Assembly: GCA_009777345.1 (NCBI GenBank)
Contig: WRMB01000036.1
Location: 1-41,704 of the forward strand
Origin: Micrococcales bacterium
GTDB taxonomy: Bacteria > Actinomycetota > Actinomycetes > Actinomycetales > Cellulomonadaceae
DNA: 41,704 nucleotides
Direction: 5' to 3'
In this document: in pieces, positions 36,330-41,704 of the stretch
How the letters are laid out: each line of letters opens with the position of its first letter
Numbering within the stretch: the stretch's first letter is position 1
The notes under the pieces: model-generated
Seen by the model: the letters and a program-made list of their open reading frames with translations, nothing else
Database searches by the model: none
What the model was told of the DNA's origin: nothing
Translations under genes and position numbers: made by a program

Positions 36330-37012
36330 TTTGCCTCCTGGAGACCGCGGTGCAGGAACGCGTCCAGCGCCGCCGAGGTGAACACGACGTCGTCGGACAC
36401 CAGGACGTCGTAGGTGTTGAGCTGGTCAGCGGCGAGCAGGTGCACCTGTGGCACGTTGCGCAGCGACTTCCAGGTCGTGTCGTCGCCCCGGGCCAGCACC
36501 ACCAGGACGTGCCGTCGGGCGGACACCCGCTCCAGCACGGACAGCGCCTGCTTCGTCGAGGGCACGTCGCCCAGGCCGAACCCGGCGACGACGTGCACCC
36601 GTCCGGCCCGCGCCCGGTCGGACAGCGCCCCACGCAGCGCGGCGGCCTTCATCTTCTTCGGGGTGCGCTGGTCGTAGCTGCGCGGCTGGGGGCCGTGCAC
36701 CACGCCACCACCGGCGAACTGCGGGGCCCGGATCGAACCCTGCCGGGCCCGGCCGGTACCTTTCTGCCGGTACGGCTTGCGGCCACCGCCGCGCACGTCG
36801 CCACGAGTCTTGGTGGAGTGCGTGCCCTGGCGCGCCGCCGCCCGCTGGGCGACGACCACCTGGTGGATGAGCGGGATGTTGACGGCGACGTCGAACACCG
36901 TGGCGGGCAGCTCGGCGGTACCGGCGGTGCCCCCCTTCGGGTCGACCACGTCGACGGTGCGGGTCTCGGCACTGGTCTGTGGTGCCCTGGTCTGTGCGGT
37001 CATCGTGCTCAC
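36326..37012 (-). CDS. rplD: 50S ribosomal protein L4
   Basis: The 228-residue L4 lines the exit tunnel and, in E. coli, represses the S10 operon. It has [20 protein letters not shown], the tunnel loop [20 protein letters not shown] and [20 protein letters not shown]. The GTG at 37010-37012 overlaps the rplC stop and has AAGG upstream; an ATG three codons later is an alternative. Confidence 0.97.
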   Translation of the reverse strand: MSTMTAQTRAPQTSAETRTVDVVDPKGGTAGTAELPATVFDVAVNIPLIHQVVVAQRAAARQGTHSTKTRGDVRGGGRKPYRQKGTGRARQGSIRAPQFAGGGVVHGPQPRSYDQRTPKKMKAAALRGALSDRARAGRVHVVAGFGLGDVPSTKQALSVLERVSARRHVLVVLARGDDTTWKSLRNVPQVHLLAADQLNTYDVLVSDDVVFTSAALDAFLHRGLQEAK

Positions 37013-37671
37013 GCGCCCTTCTTCACAGCGGACCGGACCACCAGGACGCCGCCCTTGGGCCCGGGCACCGCGCCCTTGACCAGCAGCAGACCCCGCTCGG
37101 CGTCGACCGCGTGCACGGTCAGGTTCTGCACGGTGTGCTTGGCGTGGCCCATCCGTCCGGCCATCTTCAGACCGCGGAACACCCGGGACGGGGTCGCGGC
37201 CTCGCCGATGGAACCGGGCTTGCGGTGGTTGCGGTGCGACCCGTGCGAGGCGCCGACACCGGCGAACCCGTGCCGCTTCATCACACCGGCGAAACCTTTG
37301 CCCTTGGTGGTGCCGGTCACGTCGACCACGGCCCCGGGGGCGAACACCTCGGCGGTGATCTCCTGGCCGAGGCTGTACTGGTCGGCGTCGGAGGTGCGCA
37401 CCTCGGCGACGTAGCGACGCGGGGTCACTCCCGCCTTCTCGAAGTGGCCGCGCAGCGGCTGGGTCACCTTGCGCGGGTCGATGGCACCGGTGGCCAGCTG
37501 CACTGCGGTGTACCCGTCGGTCTCGACCGAGCGGACCTGGGTGACGACGTTCGTCCCGACGTTGACGACGGTGACGGGCACCACCTTGCCGGCCGCGTCC
37601 CAGACCTGGGTCATGCCGAGCTTGGTGCCGAGCACCGCCGTCACCGGGCGGTCATTCTGCGGGGTAGCCAT
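37009..37671 (-). CDS. rplC: 50S ribosomal protein L3
   Basis: The 220-residue L3 has [60 protein letters not shown] and [20 protein letters not shown], the loop reaching the peptidyl transferase centre. The ATG at 37669-37671 is the family start; upstream open-frame codons overlap rpsJ antiparallel context and lack homology. Confidence 0.98.
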   Translation of the reverse strand: MATPQNDRPVTAVLGTKLGMTQVWDAAGKVVPVTVVNVGTNVVTQVRSVETDGYTAVQLATGAIDPRKVTQPLRGHFEKAGVTPRRYVAEVRTSDADQYSLGQEITAEVFAPGAVVDVTGTTKGKGFAGVMKRHGFAGVGASHGSHRNHRKPGSIGEAATPSRVFRGLKMAGRMGHAKHTVQNLTVHAVDAERGLLLVKGAVPGPKGGVLVVRSAVKKGA

Positions 37672-37691
37672 GAGGTCGTGATCCTTCCCCG

Positions 37692-38000
37692 TCACAGCTT
37701 GATCTCGATGTTCACGTCCGCGGGCAGGTCGAGCCGCATGAGCGAGTCGACGGCCTTGGGCGTGGGGTCGATGATGTCGATGAGCCGCTTGTGAGTGCGC
37801 ATCTCGAAGTGCTCGCGGCTGTCCTTGTACTTGTGGGGCGACCGGATGACGCAGAAGACGTTCTTCTCCGTCGGCAACGGCACCGGTCCCACGACCGACG
37901 CACCAGCGCGGGTCACCGTGTCGACGATCTTGCGCGCCGACGAGTCGATGACCTCGTGGTCGTAGGACTTGAGCCGGATGCGGATCTTCTGTCCCGCCAT
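37692..38000 (-). CDS. rpsJ: 30S ribosomal protein S10
   Basis: The 102-residue S10/NusE is also a transcription antitermination factor. [56 protein letters not shown] and the [12 protein letters not shown] end are universal. It is the first gene of the S10 operon; the str operon genes (tuf, fusA) often found upstream are not in this window. Confidence 0.98.
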   Translation of the reverse strand: MAGQKIRIRLKSYDHEVIDSSARKIVDTVTRAGASVVGPVPLPTEKNVFCVIRSPHKYKDSREHFEMRTHKRLIDIIDPTPKAVDSLMRLDLPADVNIEIKL

Positions 38001-38487
38001 GGCGTCGCTGCTTCTCTCTGTTCGTAACTGCTGGGCGTTGCGTAACTGGGCTCGTACCTATCTGGCGTCGCACCAGTCCGTCCGACCCCCGCGCTCGGGC
38101 GTGTCGCCGCTGGTGACACACCCGACCGCATGTGCCAAGGCACGAGGTCGATGGTTGTTCGGATCGCGTCCACCACCAGGGGCAACCCTGGGGCCCAACA
38201 CTCTCCACACGTCTGCACAGCCCGACCCAGCCCCGCACCAAAACGGTGCTGACCACGCCAGGCAACCGGAACAGTGTGCCAGACCCCAGTTCAGAACACC
38301 AATCGGCCCCCAGCCCAGGTCACCACTCCAGTGTCACCCCCTCACCCCCTGCGAGAGTTGGGCTTCCACGCGAGCGATGGGCTTGGGAGCCCATCTCTCA
38401 CACGGAAGCCCAACTCTCGCAACCGCTTCGTGTCGAGGCTGTGGATAGCCACCAGCCGCGGGCGGGCTGGTCGGGCACAGTGGGGGC
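38001..38487. other. 487-nt divergent intergenic region before the S10 operon
   Basis: No gene is evident. The stretch should hold the S10 operon promoter (minus strand), but I could not assign -35/-10 boxes with confidence. Visible items are two CGTAACTG copies at 38023-38030 and 38041-38048, a small hairpin CCAGGG-GCAA-CCCTGG at 38176-38191, the family palindrome at 38350-38421, and CACAGT at 38476-38481. The last lies 6 nt before the next ATG and is a possible -10. Confidence 0.6.
38350..38421. repeat. Palindromic repeat, same family as 1-52 and 39403-39468
   Basis: Outer arms 38350-38367 and 38404-38421 are perfectly complementary over 18 bp (GAGAGTTGGGCTTCC core). Inner arms GATGGGCT (38376-38383) and AGCCCATC (38388-38395) surround a 4-nt loop; the region between is imperfect. 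Motif TGGGCTT appears twice per arm. It lies 66 nt upstream of the gene at 38488, and a near-identical element begins 6 nt after that gene ends. Confidence 0.88.
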
Positions 38488-39396
38488 ATGCCCACACGAC
38501 CCGGAGCGCTGGCACGGGCGCCGGAACCACCACCGTCGCTGGTGCTGGCACGTGACCATACCGATACCGCCATCGCTTCTCGGATCCGGGCTCAGCAACT
38601 GGTCCGTGTCGGCCGGGGCGCTTACGTCGACCAGGACCTGGCCCCGCGCGAGCTCGCCCTGGCCAGGATCGCCGCTGCTCACGAACGTCTCGGGACGGCG
38701 CACTGGTTCAGTCATGAGTCCGCTGCTCTGCTGCTGGGACTACCGGTGTGGCGCGTCCCCACCACGGTCCACCTGCGGACGACGAACAGCGGCGGTCGCC
38801 GTCCGGACCCGTCGCTGCGGCGCCACCGCGGGCCTGTCCAGCCCGAGCTGGTGACCGAAGTGCACGGCCTGCCGGTGACCAGCCTGACCCTGACCGCAGT
38901 CGACTGCGCCCGCACTCTGCCTCCGCTGCCGGCGCTGGTCGTCCTCGACGCCGCACTAGGAACCGGGATGGACCCGGCCGAGGCCCGCGCCCTGCTGGAC
39001 ACCATCCCCGGCCAACGCGGGGTGCGCCGAGCCCAGGCCCTGCTCGGGTACGCCGACGGTGGCGCCGAGTCCCCCCAGGAGACCGCCACCCGGCTCTTCC
39101 TGCTCCGCGCCGGTTTCCCCGTCCCGACCACCCAGGTCCAGGTCGACACCAGGCTCGGCGCCTACTGGTCCGACCTCGGCTTCCCGCAGTGGCGCCTCCT
39201 GGTCGAGTACGACGGCCGGGACAAGTACACCAGCCCGCAAGCACTGTTCGCCGAGAAACGTCGCCAGGACGCCATCACCGAGACCGGCCACACCATGGTC
39301 CGCACCACCGCCGAAGACCGCCCCACCCAGCTGGTGGCCCGAGTCCGCACCCACGCCCCACCCTTCGACCCCATCCCCCGCCCCGAGCTCCAGTGA
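38488..39396 (+). CDS. AbiEi-like N-terminal domain plus DUF559/Vsr-type nuclease-fold protein
   Basis: The 302-residue protein belongs to a common actinobacterial type. An AbiEi-like winged-helix and linker region spans about 25-190 (HESAALLLGLPVWRVPTTVH and LTAVDCART stand out). A C-terminal PD-(D/E)XK-like domain of the DUF559/Vsr kind follows. Its marks are AESPQET with Glu195 and Glu198, SDLGFPQ with Asp229, LLVEYDGRDKY with Glu240 and Asp242, and EKRRQDAITETGHTMVRTT near 256-274. Nuclease activity is inferred. There is no partner toxin gene beside it. The ATG is preceded at 6 nt by CACAGT. The gene is bracketed by two copies of one palindromic repeat family. Confidence 0.82.
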   Translation: MPTRPGALARAPEPPPSLVLARDHTDTAIASRIRAQQLVRVGRGAYVDQDLAPRELALARIAAAHERLGTAHWFSHESAALLLGLPVWRVPTTVHLRTTNSGGRRPDPSLRRHRGPVQPELVTEVHGLPVTSLTLTAVDCARTLPPLPALVVLDAALGTGMDPAEARALLDTIPGQRGVRRAQALLGYADGGAESPQETATRLFLLRAGFPVPTTQVQVDTRLGAYWSDLGFPQWRLLVEYDGRDKYTSPQALFAEKRRQDAITETGHTMVRTTAEDRPTQLVARVRTHAPPFDPIPRPELQ

Positions 39397-39402
39397 CCTC
39401 GT

Positions 39403-39468
39403 GAGAGTTGGGCTTCCACGTGAGGGGTGGGCTCCCAAGCCCAACCCTCACGTGGAAGCCCAACTCTC
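39403..39468. repeat. Palindromic repeat directly after the nuclease-fold gene
   Basis: Arms 39403-39433 and 39438-39468 pair over 31 bp with one mismatch and the 4-nt loop CCCA. The first 18 nt, GAGAGTTGGGCTTCCACG, are identical to part of the element at 38350-38421. It begins 6 nt after the stop of the nuclease-fold gene. TGGGCT is found twice per arm. Confidence 0.92.
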
Positions 39469-39518
39469 GTTGGAGAGGCTGAGCAGGGACGACTGATGAG
39501 GTTCAATCTAGTGTCGTA

Positions 39519-39548
39519 TTGACATGAAATGCTTGGGTCTGCGATGCT
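39519..39548 (+). promoter_or_regulatory. Probable promoter of the first macro-domain gene
   Basis: A consensus -35 TTGACA (39519-39524) and GATGCT (39543-39548, with TG two bases before it) are separated by 18 nt. The same promoter, in near-identical sequence, precedes the second macro gene, so it was copied with the gene. Confidence 0.6.
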
Positions 39549-39582
39549 GCAGGCCGACACCAGCACGACCGAGAGGCCAGCC

Positions 39583-40092
39583 ATGACGACCGAGGTGCAC
39601 TACCTGCACGGCGACGCCACCGACCCGACGGTCGAGGGGAACAAGGTCATCGCGCACGTCTGCGACGATGTCGGAGCGTGGGGCAAGGGATTCGTCCTGG
39701 CCCTGTCGCGACGCTGGCCCCAACCAGGGCAGACCTACCGCGACTGGTACCGCAGCCGGGACGGGTTCGCGCTCGGGGAGATCCAGCTGGTGCCGGTCCA
39801 GCCTGACCTGTGGGTGGCCAACATGATCGGCCAGCACGGGATCAGGAAAGGACCCGACGGTCCGCCCATCCGCTACCCCGCTGTCGAGTCGTGCCTGGAA
39901 AAGCTAGCAGTCGAGGCGCTGCGCCTTGGCGCCTCGGTGCATATGCCGCGGATCGGCTGCGGCCTGGCCGGCGGCACCTGGGACAAGATCGAACCGATCA
40001 TCCGACAGACCCTCCTGGAGCAGGATGTCGAAGTGTATGTCTACGACCTCAGGACTTCCGCCGGGCCGACAGGCGGCGCCGATCCCACCTAG
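39583..40092 (+). CDS. Macro-domain protein, copy 1 (altered binding loop)
   Basis: The 169-residue stand-alone macro domain is predicted to bind ADP-ribose and perhaps remove it from proteins, nucleic acids or small molecules. It starts MTTEVHYLHGDATDP, has the ADP-ribose loop region at 23-37, LGEIQLVPV, VANMIGQHG and the phosphate loop MPRIGCGLAGGTWDKIEP. At 27-34 it reads CDDVGAWG where copy 2 reads CNDLGGWG, so a conserved Asn and Gly are changed. I choose the ATG at 39583 from alignment with copy 2. It is about 75-80% identical to copy 2 by eye. It has its own promoter and lies 73 nt before the copy 2 promoter. Confidence 0.85.
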   Translation: MTTEVHYLHGDATDPTVEGNKVIAHVCDDVGAWGKGFVLALSRRWPQPGQTYRDWYRSRDGFALGEIQLVPVQPDLWVANMIGQHGIRKGPDGPPIRYPAVESCLEKLAVEALRLGASVHMPRIGCGLAGGTWDKIEPIIRQTLLEQDVEVYVYDLRTSAGPTGGADPT

Positions 40093-40165
40093 CCACTTGC
40101 AGACACCTTCGAGGCAGCACCCGGCGTCGGGCGGCGACCTGGACGCTCCCACCCTAGTTGTCTTG

Positions 40166-40195
40166 TTGACATGAAGTGGTTGGGCTTGCGATACT
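40166..40195 (+). promoter_or_regulatory. Probable promoter of the second macro-domain gene
   Basis: TTGACA (40166-40171), 18-nt spacer, and the extended -10 TGCGATACT with GATACT at 40190-40195. The surrounding bases from TTGACA through the ATG closely match the region before copy 1 at an offset of about 647 nt. Confidence 0.65.
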
Positions 40196-40227
40196 GCGGG
40201 CCGACACCAGCGCGACGGAGACCAGCC

Positions 40228-40725
40228 ATGACGACCGAGGTGCACTACCTGCAGGGCGACGCTACCAACCCGATGGCCAAGGGGAACAAGGTCGTCGCGC
40301 ACGTCTGCAACGACCTCGGCGGGTGGGGCAAAGGATTCGTCCTGGCTCTCTCGCGGCACTGGCCGCAGCCGGAACGGGCCTACCGGGACTGGTACCGCAG
40401 CCGGGACGGGTTCGCGCTCGGGGAGATCCAGCTCGTACCGGTCCGGCCCTACCTGTGGGTGGCCAATATGATCGGCCAGCGCGGGACCAGACGAGGGTCC
40501 AACGGTCCCCCTGTCCGCTACCCCGCGATCGAGTCGTGCCTGGAAAAGCTGGCGACCGAGGCGTTACGCCTCGACGCGTCGGTGCATATGCCGCGGATCG
40601 GCTGCGGCCTGGCCGGCGGCACCTGGGACAGGGTCGAGCCGATCGTCCGCCGGACCCTCCTCGAGCAGGACATCGAGGTGTACGTCTACGACCACGGCGC
40701 TTCCGCCGGACCGACCGACAGCTGA
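40228..40725 (+). CDS. Macro-domain protein, copy 2
   Basis: The 165-residue macro domain closely resembles copy 1. It keeps the family-typical loop HVCNDLGGWGKGF at 25-37 and MPRIGCGLAGGTWDRVEP. This suggests the canonical ADP-ribose-binding, possibly hydrolase, paralogue. Catalytic class (TARG1/DarG-like or MacroD-like) cannot be decided by eye. The gene lies 29 nt before the PARG-like gene and is probably co-transcribed with it. The ATG at 40228 aligns with that of copy 1. Confidence 0.87.
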   Translation: MTTEVHYLQGDATNPMAKGNKVVAHVCNDLGGWGKGFVLALSRHWPQPERAYRDWYRSRDGFALGEIQLVPVRPYLWVANMIGQRGTRRGSNGPPVRYPAIESCLEKLATEALRLDASVHMPRIGCGLAGGTWDRVEPIVRRTLLEQDIEVYVYDHGASAGPTDS

Positions 40726-40754
40726 CCGTGCACTCTTCGAGACCTTGAGGTGAC

Positions 40755-41546
40755 ATGAACCGGGACGAACGACGACAGGTCGCCGTCGAGAACGAGCAGT
40801 ACTACCGCGCCCACCCGGAGCTGAAGCCCGCCGCCGCTGTGGTGACACCGTCCGAGCTCCCGCCGCTCGGCCCGGCCTCCAGCCCGGTCGCTACCGCCGT
40901 CACGGTCGAGGCCAGGTCGGTGGTCGAAGTCATGACCCGTGAGGCGCGGCGGCGGCCCGACGGCCCAGACGGGCGGGTCGGCGTCATGGTGTTCGCGTCG
41001 GCCACCAAACCAGGCGGCGGCTGGCGCAACGGCTCGCTGGCCCAGGAAGAGGCCATCAGCTACGCCTCGCTCCTGCCCTTCTCGCTGGAGTCGGTCGACA
41101 CCGAGTTCTACGCCCCGAGCCGGACCGACAAGAACTCGTACTTCTACACCAGCCGAGGCGTCTACTCCCCCGCCGTGCCCATAATCCGTGACGACGCCGG
41201 CCGCTGGCTGGACGACCGCCCCCGCGTCGACTTCTTCACCGTCGCGGCACCCAACATCGGAGCCATGAAGCAGAACCTCCACGCCGTCGACCGCCCCCGG
41301 GTCGCGACCGACCTGCGCGTGAAGATGCGCAACACCCTGCGGGCGTTCGGCGAGCACGGCTGCACCACGCTGGTCCTCGGCGCCTTCGGCTGCGGCGTCT
41401 TCGCCAACGACCCCACCGTGGTCGCGGGCCTGTGGCACGACCTCCTGGCCGACCCGGAGTTCGGTAACCGCTACGCCAAGGTCATCTTCGCAGTCCCGGA
41501 CCCCGGCTCCCCCAACCACCAGGCTTTCGCGCACCTGTGGTCGTGA
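40755..41546 (+). CDS. PARG-like (TIGR02452 family) protein
   Basis: The 263-residue protein has the microbial poly(ADP-ribose) glycohydrolase signature GGG-x7-QEE: Gly87-Gly89 and Gln97-Glu98-Glu99 in GGGWRNGSLAQEE, where the second Glu is catalytic in characterised bacterial PARGs. VMVFASATKPGGG precedes it, and the macro-fold C-terminal strand VLGAFGCGVFANDP lies at 207-220. The ATG follows TTGAGGTGAC, a weak SD. It probably shares a transcript with macro copy 2. Substrates could be ADP-ribosylated proteins, nucleic acids or free ADP-ribose polymers; no ADP-ribosyltransferase is visible in the window. Confidence 0.88.
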   Translation: MNRDERRQVAVENEQYYRAHPELKPAAAVVTPSELPPLGPASSPVATAVTVEARSVVEVMTREARRRPDGPDGRVGVMVFASATKPGGGWRNGSLAQEEAISYASLLPFSLESVDTEFYAPSRTDKNSYFYTSRGVYSPAVPIIRDDAGRWLDDRPRVDFFTVAAPNIGAMKQNLHAVDRPRVATDLRVKMRNTLRAFGEHGCTTLVLGAFGCGVFANDPTVVAGLWHDLLADPEFGNRYAKVIFAVPDPGSPNHQAFAHLWS

Positions 41547-41704
41547 GACCAAGATCACCCGGTGGGCCGCCGAGTTGGCACCTGACCCGAGGACGGCCCA
41601 AACCGTCGCATGAGAGGTGGGGGTCCCCCGCGGAGGGGGGGGTTCTCACCCCTCCCTCCCCCCGGAGTTCCCCCCCCCCCTCCCCTGCCCCCCCGGCACC
41701 ACTC
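41547..41704. other. Low-complexity G/C homopolymer end of the window
   Basis: From about 41610 the sequence is dominated by runs of G, then of C (for example ten or more C at 41670-41680). TGAGAGGTGGG at about 41610 resembles the outer arm of the palindrome family. This looks like a corrupted or collapsed hairpin at a contig end rather than real coding DNA. No gene is seen. Confidence 0.55.

Noticed and set aside
38488..39396. Type IV antitoxin with partner toxin
   Set aside because: Only the N-terminal half is AbiEi-like. The C-terminal part looks like a nuclease fold, and no AbiEii-like gene follows.
38350..39468. CRISPR-like repeats
   Set aside because: The similar palindromes are far apart, flank a gene and have no spacer array. 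No cas genes are present.

Overview
The window is very GC-rich, with a strong G/C bias at third codon positions and frequent GTG starts. It carries a complete S10-spc-alpha ribosomal protein cluster in actinobacterial order, the short zinc-binding form of S14, a short-LID adenylate kinase and a type I pantothenate kinase beside glmS. All of this points to an actinomycete. The absence of rpsD between rpsK and rpoA suggests a Micrococcales-like lineage (inference).

Layout, left to right. Positions 50-4971 (minus strand) hold alr, tsaE, a small membrane protein gene, tsaB, rimI and tsaD, a cell-wall and tRNA t6A-modification cluster. Positions 5027-6042 (plus) hold an AbiEi-type antitoxin gene followed by a 54-codon stump of the AbiEii toxin. 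Positions 6202-12062 (minus) hold nnrE/nnrD, a DUF4041/GIY-YIG gene, acpS and glmS. coaA (plus) and a DedA gene (minus) converge at 13257/13259. Positions 14135-18135 (minus) hold a glutamine amidotransferase, def, glmM, rpsI and rplM; truA follows at 18366-19259. A plus-strand block at 19359-22208 (corA-type transporter with a proline-rich leader peptide, ROK/polyphosphate glucokinase-like gene, unknown gene) separates truA from rplQ. Positions 22369-38000 (minus) are the rplQ-rpoA ... rpsJ supercluster. The right end (plus, 38488-41546) is accessory: an AbiEi-like/DUF559-type nuclease-fold protein, two tandem macro-domain paralogues and a PARG-like protein.

The core genes supply translation (ribosome, IF-1, RNA polymerase alpha, SecY, TruA, Def, t6A) and cell-wall precursors (Alr, GlmS, GlmM), plus CoA and acyl-carrier activation (CoaA, AcpS) and NAD(P)HX repair. 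The accessory genes concern conflict or ADP-ribose chemistry.

The most unusual non-coding signal is a set of long, near-perfect inverted repeats (arms of about 24-36 bp) next to genes. Most have an arm built as motif-linker-motif, so each locus has its own motif four times. Three of them share one sequence family. Two of those three bracket the nuclease-fold gene, and the third lies at the left window edge. Several genes also show a -10-like hexamer exactly 6-7 nt before the start codon, suggesting leaderless transcripts.
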